Below, in pieces: positions 9,513 through 18,448 of a stretch of 64,000 nucleotides of DNA. The notes beneath the pieces are model-generated. The model was not told the DNA's origin and searched no databases. It saw nothing but the letters and a program-made list of their open reading frames with translations. The position numbers and the translations under genes are program-made. Positions within the stretch are counted from its first letter, which is position 1. Each line of letters opens with the position of its first letter. This DNA comes from Butyrivibrio sp. (GTDB taxonomy: Bacteria; Bacillota; Clostridia; Lachnospirales; Lachnospiraceae). The stretch covers positions 58,472 to 122,471 of the forward strand of contig JAEEXE010000004.1 of the NCBI GenBank assembly GCA_016291375.1, read 5' to 3'.

Positions 9513-9552
9513 AGAGAGAATACTGGGGAACACCGGTATTCTCTCTTTTTTT
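9513..9552 (+). terminator. Rho-independent terminator
   Basis: AGAGAGAATACTGG-ggaaca-CCGGTATTCTCTCT followed by T-run. Confidence 0.85.
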
Positions 9553-9698
9553 ATGTGGAGGGAAAATCTCTGAATTTCCTATCCTCTGTTTTTATCATGC
9601 CGGATTTGTATATCAGTGAAGGCTGAGAACATACCTTGTTTATTATGGTCTGTTTTTTGACCTAATAAAAATATAAACAAACATAAGGAGAGAGAAAG

Positions 9699-10682
9699 AT
9701 GAGAAACAAATTTTTACCAAAAAAAGTGGCAGCTGTAGTATTGTCAACATCGGTTGTGCTTATGCCGATTACAGCATTCGCAGCAGAGACGGTTCCTGAT
9801 AACCCGGAGGATGGCTATGTGGAATTCTTGTCACAAAACATGGTCAACAATCGAGGCAACATCAATAAGAATGATGGGTGCGTTGAAAATAACTACGGAT
9901 TCCTTGAATGGAATTATGCAGAGGAATGGGGAGTAGAAAACAATTACGGAACCGTTGACTATAACGAAATGGGTATACATAACAACTACGGAGAGGTAAA
10001 TGTCAACTATCATAATGCACTTGTGTTTAACATAAGCGGAAATGTGCTTGATAACAATGAACTAGCCTCTGTAGTCGGTGGCGCTGATTATGATGAGGAT
10101 GGCAACATGGAAAGGGGCTGCGGAACTGTTACAAATAATAACGGTGGAAGACTCTATGCCGGCTATAATCCTGATGATGAGCTAACTGTAACTAATTATT
10201 ATTATGGTGAGGTCCTTGGAAACTATGATAATCCGATGAATGATGAAGGTATGGGATGCGGTAAGATTCACATCCTCAATGACTTCTCAGAGGAAGGCGT
10301 GTATAAGATTGCTGAGGATGATGGCGTTGAAGACAGAAGCTTTATAACGGTGGATAAGCATTACCACTTTGTGGATGTTAAAGATGCTGATGGTGTAGAT
10401 GTTTCATATTCCAATTTTGTTCACAGCGATTCGGATAAAAAAGAATATGCACTTGTTGAAGAAAACAATGAACCTGTTGAGGTTAAAGCTTCCATCACGA
10501 TCAAGGCTAAGCACGGTTATAAACTTTCAAATACCGGAGAAAAGAGTGGTGAAACAGATAAGCTTTCTTACACACTTGATAAACACCACGACGGTTCATA
10601 TACCGTGAATATTACATCACTTAGCGGAAATGCTGAGGTGTCGCTTGATGACCTTCATCTTAGCGTTTGCAAAAAGCATTGA
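9699..10682 (+). CDS. Secreted Asn-rich heptad-repeat protein, paralog B (short, lacks C-terminal domain)
   Basis: Signal peptide MRNKFLPKKVAAVVLSTSVVLMPITAFAAE; NNYGTVDYN-type repeats; NYYYGEV and GYKLSNTGEKSGETDKLSYTLDKHHDGSYTVNITSLSGN module. Confidence 0.78.
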   Translation: MRNKFLPKKVAAVVLSTSVVLMPITAFAAETVPDNPEDGYVEFLSQNMVNNRGNINKNDGCVENNYGFLEWNYAEEWGVENNYGTVDYNEMGIHNNYGEVNVNYHNALVFNISGNVLDNNELASVVGGADYDEDGNMERGCGTVTNNNGGRLYAGYNPDDELTVTNYYYGEVLGNYDNPMNDEGMGCGKIHILNDFSEEGVYKIAEDDGVEDRSFITVDKHYHFVDVKDADGVDVSYSNFVHSDSDKKEYALVEENNEPVEVKASITIKAKHGYKLSNTGEKSGETDKLSYTLDKHHDGSYTVNITSLSGNAEVSLDDLHLSVCKKH

Positions 10683-10757
10683 TCAAAGGTTAATGCTCTG
10701 ATTTAAATCATCATTATTCTTATGAGGGGGATAAAAACGCTTAAAAAGGAGATAAAA

Positions 10758-13532
10758 ATGAGAAGAAAGAAGTTTGTTTCAAAAAAGTTGGCAGTAGTTT
10801 TATTATCTGTATCCATGGTGCTTTCACCAATGCTTGGAGTAGTGGCGGCGCCGGTAAATGTATATGCCGCAGAGCAGAGCGCTGATAACGAGGTGGAAGA
10901 GGCTGTAGAAGCGATAGCGGAGGAAGGATCAGGAAAGACTTCGGAAGCAGCAGAGGATGTATCTGAAGATACACAGGAACCATCTTCTACGGTTTCAACA
11001 AGTGGTTTTATTGAAAACAATGAAGAAAAGATTGATACAAATTATTCCACTATCGGAGTTAATAATGGATTGATACTTGATAACAGAGGACTTGTTTATG
11101 AAAATAAAGCTGAGATTATCAATAACAATGATAATGGAGTGATCACTGATAACAATAATAAAATTATTAGCAATAATGGTGTTGTGTCTAATAATTATTA
11201 TGAGATTACTGACAATAATGGGACTGTTCTTGGAAACAGGAATACTATTGTCAACAGCAATGGCTATGTAAAGACAAATGACAAGAATGCCAAAATAACA
11301 GAGAATAACGGGCATGTTTTATGCAATAGCGGCGATGTAGATAATAATTCTTTCATAGTTCAGAATAATGATAATTATGTGAACAACAATTCGCATTTGA
11401 TAATTAACAATAACGGACACGTTGAAACTAATAGCGGGAATATTGTAAATAATTACGGCAAAACCTATATTGTTGAAGAAGGCGCAGTACAGAATAATTA
11501 CACAGAAGGTATTGCTTATGGTAGTTCTTTGAATCCTGATGATGAGCGCGTTAGCAACGTCGTTGTTGCGCAAAACAGAGGCGGAACAGTAGTAAGTGGA
11601 GTGAAGCCGGGAGATCTTTTGACTATTAGAAATTATTATTATGGAGATCTCCAAAATGTTGCGAAAGCCCCCGGTAAGGAAATTGCTTGCAATGGTAAGA
11701 TTCAGATTACCAATAAGTTTGGAGAAAAAGGAGATACCGACAAGGACTTTGTTACTGTAGAGAATCAGTACAACAGTGTTGAAGTATATGATGCAGACAA
11801 CACAGATGTTACATTCGATGGATTTGTGCGTGATGATGTTGACTATACTCAGTATATACAGACAGCTAAAAACGGAGAACCTGTTGAGATTACCGGTACG
11901 ATTACACTTAAGGCAAAAGAGGGCTATTCACTTTCTGATAATGGCGAGCTTTCGGGAAGTGTGGATAAGCTTGTTTATGGTCTTAGTAAGAATGAGGATG
12001 GCTCTTACACTGTAAGCATTTCTTCTCTTACGGGAGATGTTGCAATCTCACCTGAGATGATTAATCTTATTGTTTCTGAAATTAGCGATGATCAGACCGA
12101 AGTAAAAGATGTTGTGGTTGAAAACGGAGAAGCTTCGGAAAACATTGAGATCTCTGATGTTGGAGGAGATGGCCCCGGCGCAGAAGATAATGCAGTTGCT
12201 AAGGGGAATCTTCCTAATAACCAAAAGGGCGTGAGAATGGATAAAGTCGCTGACGGTGAAGTTATGGACATTAATTTGGGCTACGTAGACAGGAACGAAG
12301 GCACGATCAATAACAACGCTGACAATAGCGCGATCGTACAGAATAACTACGGAACCATAAACGCCAACAATGCTATTGTGCCTTTCAACTTTGGCAAAAT
12401 AAACGATAATAATGCGCTTGTTTTTAATCCAACAGGAACGGTTGTAAATAATAACGCCGGTGGACAGGTTATAGGTGGTAGAAACGGATACGATACTGAC
12501 GGAGAGGGCAACGGAGACAATCACATTATCAATAACCTCGGCGGAGAGGTATATAGTGGAAGAATGCCTGATAATAACTGCGTTATTACCAATTTCTATT
12601 CCGGAGAAATAAAGGAATATGATGAGCTTAACCCTGAACAAAAGACTGATGATCCGCTTGGACACGGAACTATTTGCGTTAAAAACAGTTATAGCGATGA
12701 AGATTTTACGGAAAGAGATTATCTGACTGTAGAAAAGCAGTTCCATTCTGTGGAGATAAAAGACGCTGAAAATATTGATGTAAGCTATTACGGATTTGAT
12801 CAGAGTGATGTTGATAATAAGTGGTATACACAGACTAAGGCAAATTCAGAGCCTGTCGAGATAAAAGGAACTATTACGCTTAAGGCTGGTGAGGGCTATG
12901 AGCTTTCGGATGACGGACGGCACATCGGACAAACGGATAAAGTTACTTACAGCATTAGTAAAAACGAGGATGGATCATATACTGTAGGCATTTATTCTCT
13001 TGCCGGAAATGTTTCTCTCACACCACAGATGCTTCATCTTAAGGTGACAGAAGCTAAGAATGAATGTGAGGAAGGCAAAGCCGGTGATAATTCCGCTAAC
13101 GGCGTTTCTACAGGCACGCAATCTGATACAATCTCTGTTCCGGGAGTTGAAAATTCAGGCGCAGGCATGGTATACGGCATTGGCGACGGCCCGAGGGTAT
13201 ATGTCCCATACACAACTAAGACAGTAGCTCCCAGAGGCGGAAGTGATGCTCATTCATATAAAATAGTCGAGTTTGATTTTGGCGATAACATCAATCTCAC
13301 AGCACAAGTTGTAAAGACTCTTTGCGAAGGACCTCAGCTTGCTAAGAGATGCCTATTTAACTATGAGGGAAAACAATATGTTATGAATGTGCCTGTTGTT
13401 GATGCTACATCTTCAGAGTATACGAAGGCAATTGATGAACTGGAAAAAGAGTATGGCCAGGCTGCCGGATTTATGAGAATCACGAAAATGTTTGAGAATG
13501 TAGGTTTTACGGTTTCTGAAGTTGCACAATAA
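10758..13532 (+). CDS. Secreted Asn-rich heptad-repeat protein, paralog C, with internal duplication
   Basis: Signal peptide MRRKKFVSKKLAVVLLSVSM; two consecutive [heptad repeats + beta-like module] units, then the shared C-terminal domain. ATG at 10758 after AAAAAGGAG. Confidence 0.8.
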   Translation: MRRKKFVSKKLAVVLLSVSMVLSPMLGVVAAPVNVYAAEQSADNEVEEAVEAIAEEGSGKTSEAAEDVSEDTQEPSSTVSTSGFIENNEEKIDTNYSTIGVNNGLILDNRGLVYENKAEIINNNDNGVITDNNNKIISNNGVVSNNYYEITDNNGTVLGNRNTIVNSNGYVKTNDKNAKITENNGHVLCNSGDVDNNSFIVQNNDNYVNNNSHLIINNNGHVETNSGNIVNNYGKTYIVEEGAVQNNYTEGIAYGSSLNPDDERVSNVVVAQNRGGTVVSGVKPGDLLTIRNYYYGDLQNVAKAPGKEIACNGKIQITNKFGEKGDTDKDFVTVENQYNSVEVYDADNTDVTFDGFVRDDVDYTQYIQTAKNGEPVEITGTITLKAKEGYSLSDNGELSGSVDKLVYGLSKNEDGSYTVSISSLTGDVAISPEMINLIVSEISDDQTEVKDVVVENGEASENIEISDVGGDGPGAEDNAVAKGNLPNNQKGVRMDKVADGEVMDINLGYVDRNEGTINNNADNSAIVQNNYGTINANNAIVPFNFGKINDNNALVFNPTGTVVNNNAGGQVIGGRNGYDTDGEGNGDNHIINNLGGEVYSGRMPDNNCVITNFYSGEIKEYDELNPEQKTDDPLGHGTICVKNSYSDEDFTERDYLTVEKQFHSVEIKDAENIDVSYYGFDQSDVDNKWYTQTKANSEPVEIKGTITLKAGEGYELSDDGRHIGQTDKVTYSISKNEDGSYTVGIYSLAGNVSLTPQMLHLKVTEAKNECEEGKAGDNSANGVSTGTQSDTISVPGVENSGAGMVYGIGDGPRVYVPYTTKTVAPRGGSDAHSYKIVEFDFGDNINLTAQVVKTLCEGPQLAKRCLFNYEGKQYVMNVPVVDATSSEYTKAIDELEKEYGQAAGFMRITKMFENVGFTVSEVAQ

Positions 13533-13559
13533 AAATGATATAGTTCATTGGCTGTAATT

Positions 13560-13700
13560 ATGAGCGGAGAAGTTGCTCCCGGTTTTAATTCAAAAGATCT
13601 TTTGACCGTAACCAACTATTATTATGGCGATATATCCAAGAGCAGCGATGAGCAGAAGGGTAAGATCAGTATCGTCAACGATTTCTCTGAAGAGAAGTGA
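13560..13700 (+). pseudogene. Truncated remnant of the Asn-heptad protein family
   Basis: MSGEVAPGFNSKDLLTVTNYYYGDISKSSDEQKGKISIVNDFSEEK* matches the mid-protein SGVKPGDLLTIRNYYYGDLQN...GKIQITNKFGE segment of the intact paralogs. Confidence 0.75.
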
Positions 13701-13811
13701 ATGATTTAAGACTTACTTTGAAAGCGCTGCATTGTAGATAGAAAGCAGGCAGGGTGAAAAAGCTTGGAATTCCTGCCTATAATCGGGGAAAATGGAAAAA
13801 TAGGCAGGTAA

Positions 13812-13851
13812 AAGAGCATGTACCGCGGAGTTTGCAGTACATGCTCTTTTT
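13812..13851 (+). terminator. Rho-independent terminator
   Basis: AGAGCATGTAC...GTACATGCTCT followed by TTTTT. Confidence 0.7.
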
Positions 13852-13972
13852 AAAGTGCGCCTAGCGGCGCACGTTTAGAACTTGAATTATTTAGCCTTAA
13901 GTTCTTGTCCTACCCTGATATGCAACACATGTTGCATTTTGTTAAGAAGAGTTAAAATGTATTTTGACCATA

Positions 13973-14013
13973 TAATCCCTAGAAAACACTGATATTTTCT
14001 AGGGATTATTTTT
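13973..14013 (+). terminator. Rho-independent terminator-like hairpin
   Basis: AATCCCTAGAAAA-cactgata-TTTTCTAGGGATT then ATTTTT. Confidence 0.7.
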
Positions 14014-14185
14014 GCTGCTTATTATAAAATGAACTTCAAATAAAATAAATATAAAAATATTATTAAAAAATAGTTGCATTATTTAATTATTGTGTTATTA
14101 TATAAAAAGATTATTAACAAACGCCAAACATCTTTGTTTACAAAGGGGGATAGATGCGCGGCTCAACGCAAGTAAAGGAGAAAGT

Positions 14186-15979
14186 ATGAGAAGAAGTAAG
14201 ATTGTTTCAAAAAAGTTAGCAGTAGTTTTGTTGTCAGCATCTTTGGGGATTACACCTGTTGTCACGTCAGTTGCAATGCCGGTAACTGTATTCGCAGCTG
14301 AACAGCCAGATAATCAAGAAGGTGAAGCGATTCTTGAGCTGAATGCAAACGACGATATGGAGAACAACAATGGAAAAATAGTCACCAATAACGGTTCTAT
14401 TGAGAACAATAATGGTGATGTAGAGGTTAATAATGGGTTTATAGACCTCAATAACGGTACAGTGGAAAAAAACACCAGCTTTATCACAGATAATTCAGAA
14501 ACAGGCATAGTAAAAACAAATGAAAAAGAGGTCGCAAATAATAAGGGCACTGTAGAAACAAATAATCATTGGATTGTCAATAACAATGGTTCTGTTGGTG
14601 AGAATGATCAGCATATAGAGAACAATAGCGGTATCGTTGATGATAATAATGGTTCTATTAGCGTGAATACGGAAGAAGGAAAGGTTGTTAATAACAATCA
14701 GACCATTACACAGAATGATGGTGAAGTTAAGAATAATAAAATGGTAGTTACAATTAACGATGGCCAGATAGACTCTAATTACGGTATTGTGGCAAAAAAC
14801 AATGAATGCGTAATTGAGAATTATGGCCAGGTATCACTTTTGGATGGATATGTAACTTATAATAATGAAGATGGTACTGTTTATGGAAGTGAGAATAATC
14901 CCGGTAGTACTGAAATCGGAAATGGAAAGATCTTTTACAATGTCGGTGGAACAGTAATCAGCGGATACAAACAGGAAGACACAATAGAGATTGAAAACTA
15001 CTATTATGGAGATTTAAATAACAGCGTATATGCCGGTGGAGAAGATATTCTTTGTGACGGACAGATCATCATTAAGAATAGCTTTGGCGAAGAAGAAGAT
15101 ACTGCCAAGGACTTTGTTACAGTTGAAAAGCAGTTTAACCTTATCGAAGTAGTAGATGCTGAAAATGTAGATGTAACATATAATAATTTCTCGCAGGATG
15201 ACATATATGGTTATTGGTTTGTTCAGACCAAAGAGAATTCTCAGCCTGTTGAAATTACAGGAACTATCAACCTTAAGGCTAAGGAAGGTTATAAACTTTC
15301 TGATAACGGACAGCTTGAAGGTGAAGTTGGAAAACTTGTATATGGACTTAGCAGAAATGAAGATGGTTCTTATACAGTAAATATCGCCTCACTTACAGGA
15401 AATATAGGCATTACTCCTGAGATGCTCAATCTTATTGTTTCCGAGATCAGCAAGGAGCACGGAGAAGTTACAAATGTAGTTGTTAATAACGCTACATCAT
15501 CAGGCGACAGCTCTGACAAAAAGGATAGCTCAGATAAAAAAGATTCTTCTGATAACAGCCGGGAAAATTCAGGTGAGAGCGCAGCACCTTCAACTGTAAA
15601 CTTTAATGACGTTGTAATTAAGGATATTGCAGATCAGGTTCAGGCACAGATGAACAAAGCCGGACAGGATGCAGCTTCACTTGAGGTTGTAGACATTTAC
15701 TTTAAGGATAAGATTGCTATGTCACCTAATATGATCAAGTATCTTTGCGAGAGTATTCCTGTAGCAAAGAGATGCCACTTTGATTATCAGGGAAAAGAGC
15801 ATGTGTTGTTTATTCCCGCTTTTGATGTGACAGCTCCTGCATATGCAGAAGGCCTTAAAACACTTGAAAATGAACCTTCTAGGACAGCAGGATTCTATAG
15901 GATCAAAGATATTTTCAAGGATCTGAAGTTTGATGCAAAGATTGTAGAAACACCCGTTGAGGAAACTACACAGGATTGA
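14186..15979 (+). CDS. Secreted Asn-rich heptad-repeat protein, paralog D
   Basis: Signal peptide MRRSKIVSKKLAVVLLSASLG; about 20 consecutive NxGx[IV]xx units; beta-like module; C-terminal VVDIYFKDKIAMSPNMIKYLCESIPVAKRCHFDY domain. ATG at 14186 after AAAGGAG. Confidence 0.82.
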   Translation: MRRSKIVSKKLAVVLLSASLGITPVVTSVAMPVTVFAAEQPDNQEGEAILELNANDDMENNNGKIVTNNGSIENNNGDVEVNNGFIDLNNGTVEKNTSFITDNSETGIVKTNEKEVANNKGTVETNNHWIVNNNGSVGENDQHIENNSGIVDDNNGSISVNTEEGKVVNNNQTITQNDGEVKNNKMVVTINDGQIDSNYGIVAKNNECVIENYGQVSLLDGYVTYNNEDGTVYGSENNPGSTEIGNGKIFYNVGGTVISGYKQEDTIEIENYYYGDLNNSVYAGGEDILCDGQIIIKNSFGEEEDTAKDFVTVEKQFNLIEVVDAENVDVTYNNFSQDDIYGYWFVQTKENSQPVEITGTINLKAKEGYKLSDNGQLEGEVGKLVYGLSRNEDGSYTVNIASLTGNIGITPEMLNLIVSEISKEHGEVTNVVVNNATSSGDSSDKKDSSDKKDSSDNSRENSGESAAPSTVNFNDVVIKDIADQVQAQMNKAGQDAASLEVVDIYFKDKIAMSPNMIKYLCESIPVAKRCHFDYQGKEHVLFIPAFDVTAPAYAEGLKTLENEPSRTAGFYRIKDIFKDLKFDAKIVETPVEETTQD

Positions 15980-16213
15980 TACTATTAACAGCGCTTGTAT
16001 TACGGAAGGATAGACGCTATGGGGAAAGAGGTATTTATCAATTCACATGTACAGACAGTAAAAGGCAGATATGTTTTTCTGGATGAGCTTGAAAAAACCA
16101 AAAATGGTGAAGGCGAATCGGGAGCTTTGTTACATAAAGAAAAAACACCTTGGCATTCACAATGCATATTGGCAAAGCTTTGTAGGAAAAATTACTGATG
16201 GCTTTATAGCATG

Positions 16214-16256
16214 AAAAAACTCCTAAGACTTTTGGGAAAAGTCTTAGGAGTTTTAT
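16214..16256. terminator. Rho-independent terminator, possibly bidirectional
   Basis: AAAACTCCTAAGACTTTTgggaAAAAGTCTTAGGAGTTTT. Confidence 0.75.
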
Positions 16257-16282
16257 TGAATTGGATTAAACACTTGAGATTA

Positions 16283-18385
16283 TTACTTTGTCTTTAATTC
16301 CTGACCTACAAGGATATTGTTGGCATCCTTGATAACGTCTTTGTTTAGTTCGTAGAGGTCTTTCCACTTATTTCCGTCACCGTATACTGCAGCTGCAATC
16401 TTCCAGAGATTGTCGCCGGATACTACAACGTAAGTGTCAGCTGAAGGCTGTGTCTCAGTGCTTGCAGCGTCAGAAGCAGGAGAGGTCTCGGAAGCAGCCT
16501 TTGCCTCTTCCTTTGAAGTTTCGGCGGCGTTAGCCTCAGCCTTTGCTTCTTCCTTTGCGGCTTCAGCAGCAGTAGCCTCGGCTTTAGTCTCCTCAGCCTT
16601 AGCTTCTTCAGCAGTGGGAGCCTCGGCTTTAGCCTCGGCGGGAGCAGCAGCCTGAGTGCTTTCTCCGGAACCGCTTTGAACAGCTGCCTTAGCATCTGCT
16701 ATTGTGGCAGCGTCGGTTTCTGAGGTGATGATAGTCTGATCGCCACGAGTCTTGCCATACTGAGCGGAAGTTACGTTTCCGCCAAGAACTTCTTTTACAT
16801 AGTCCATAACAGCCTCATCCATGACGATACCGGTATCGAACTGTGAACTTGCATTTGCAAAAGCATAGTATGTATCGCCGCCGGCTGCACAGAAGTTGTT
16901 GGTAACAACTGCATAAGTGTCATTCATGTTAAATGGCTGATCGTTAATGCTCTGGATAGTCACACGACTAATCTTGGAAGGTGAGTAGTAGGTTGACTTG
17001 GGGTAAGCAGCACCCTGAGCATAAGGCTTGGTTGTATCAAGTATGAACTTGATTCCTGATGTCTGAGGATATCCTCCGATTGCTTCGGGTGTTGAGAATG
17101 TAGAAGCTTCAAGTGCTTCAAGAAGCTCTGAACCCTTTACATATACAACAGCGATTGTGTTTCCGAAAGGAAGAACTGTGTTAAGGTCAGCCTTTGTAAC
17201 ATCGCCTGCCTTAATGGTAGCTCTGATACCACCGCCGTTAGTAATTGCAACCACATGATCCTTATCTACTGTTACTGCACCGTCGGTTTTAAGAACACTC
17301 CATTTAAGTGCATCTGTAATAAGATCACCAAGGTTGGTTTCCTGTGTTCTGTTTCCGGGAGCCTTGTTTCCGTCAAGGAGAACTTCGCTCTTTGCGAATT
17401 TAACATTGTACTCAGCATCAACTTTTTTGATGATCTCTGTAGCTGCAGTATTTGATGTAACTTCAGGCTGAAGTCCATCAAGGGAGATAAGATACTTATC
17501 TTCAATCTTCTTGGAAGCATCGTCGATCACAACAACACCAATGTTCTCAATCTTGGTTCCTGTAGAAAGAACGGGCTCATTCTTGGCACCCTTAGTCATT
17601 ACTGTGTGAGAGTGGCCATCAAGAATGAGATCAATGCCCTTGGTCTTGCCGTACATATCTACGCTTCGGTGTCCGTCGGGAGCTGACTCCTCGTCAACGC
17701 CGAGATGGGCAAGGCATACTACAAGATCTGCGCCTTGAGATTTAAGAGCGTCTGTCTGTTTCTGAGCACATTTATAGATATCAGACTTAGAAAGGAATGA
17801 AATTCCCTGAATGAGACCGGGATTAACCTTGGTCTGAGTTTCGGGAGTCTCCATTCCAAAGAAACCTAACTTAAGTCCTGACTTTGTTACATACATGTAG
17901 TTGGGATCAAGGATTGGATTGCCGTTTCCATCGAGGACATCGGCGCAGAGAACCTTGAACTTGGCCTGTGCAAGATTCGATCTAAGCTGATCATAGCCAA
18001 AATCAAATTCATGATTTCCAAGTGTTACGATATCATAACCTGCGGCATTCATCATTGTGATGGCAGATAATCCTTTAGAAGTACTTACATAAGGAGTTCC
18101 CTGGCTGAAGTCACCTGAATCAACAAGGATAACCTCGGCGCCCCTTCCTGTAAGATTTTGCTTAACTGAAGCAACATATGCGTATTTACCGATCGCACCG
18201 TGTACATCATTGGTCTGAAGGATAACGGTCTTGCCGGTAAGATCCGCAGGAATGTCTGCGATTGTTTTGACATCAGCGGGAGCATCATATGCAAAGGTCA
18301 CTGACGCAGGGATAATGATTGTAAAGAAAAGCGCCATTGCCAAAGCAGATGCGATAAGCTTTGTCATTTTAGTAAAACTCTTCAT
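16283..18385 (-). CDS. Secreted 5'-nucleotidase / 2',3'-cyclic-phosphodiesterase family protein with C-terminal LysM domain
   Basis: Full 5'-nucleotidase architecture (LQTNDVHGAIG, VDSGDFSQG, GNHEFDFG, DGHSHTVM, ITNGGGIRATIKAGDVT), Ala/Glu-rich linker, LysM motif YVVVSGDNLWKIAAAVYGDGNKWKDLYELN. Confidence 0.9.
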   Translation of the reverse strand: MKSFTKMTKLIASALAMALFFTIIIPASVTFAYDAPADVKTIADIPADLTGKTVILQTNDVHGAIGKYAYVASVKQNLTGRGAEVILVDSGDFSQGTPYVSTSKGLSAITMMNAAGYDIVTLGNHEFDFGYDQLRSNLAQAKFKVLCADVLDGNGNPILDPNYMYVTKSGLKLGFFGMETPETQTKVNPGLIQGISFLSKSDIYKCAQKQTDALKSQGADLVVCLAHLGVDEESAPDGHRSVDMYGKTKGIDLILDGHSHTVMTKGAKNEPVLSTGTKIENIGVVVIDDASKKIEDKYLISLDGLQPEVTSNTAATEIIKKVDAEYNVKFAKSEVLLDGNKAPGNRTQETNLGDLITDALKWSVLKTDGAVTVDKDHVVAITNGGGIRATIKAGDVTKADLNTVLPFGNTIAVVYVKGSELLEALEASTFSTPEAIGGYPQTSGIKFILDTTKPYAQGAAYPKSTYYSPSKISRVTIQSINDQPFNMNDTYAVVTNNFCAAGGDTYYAFANASSQFDTGIVMDEAVMDYVKEVLGGNVTSAQYGKTRGDQTIITSETDAATIADAKAAVQSGSGESTQAAAPAEAKAEAPTAEEAKAEETKAEATAAEAAKEEAKAEANAAETSKEEAKAASETSPASDAASTETQPSADTYVVVSGDNLWKIAAAVYGDGNKWKDLYELNKDVIKDANNILVGQELKTK

Positions 18386-18448
18386 ACTAAACCTCCTTAT
18401 TATTATGAATATAAACATAATTATACTCCATATCTCATAAGATTATGC

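Noticed and set aside
12048-12746. 232-aa - strand ORF
   Set aside because: Antisense to heptad-coding sequence; AAT/AAC-rich codons give Ile/Val-rich antisense frames without stops.
13740-13812. GCAGGCAGG...CCTGCC...GGCAGG region considered as a riboswitch
   Set aside because: It lies at the end of a decayed gene just before a terminator, with no downstream gene to control and no recognised aptamer consensus.
7904-15979. YadA-head-like or pentapeptide-repeat assignment for the heptad proteins
   Set aside because: The repeat is strictly 7 (sometimes 9) residues with N at position 1 and I/V at position 5; it does not fit the A(D/N)LXX pentapeptide or the 14-residue YadA-head motif, so no family name was assigned.
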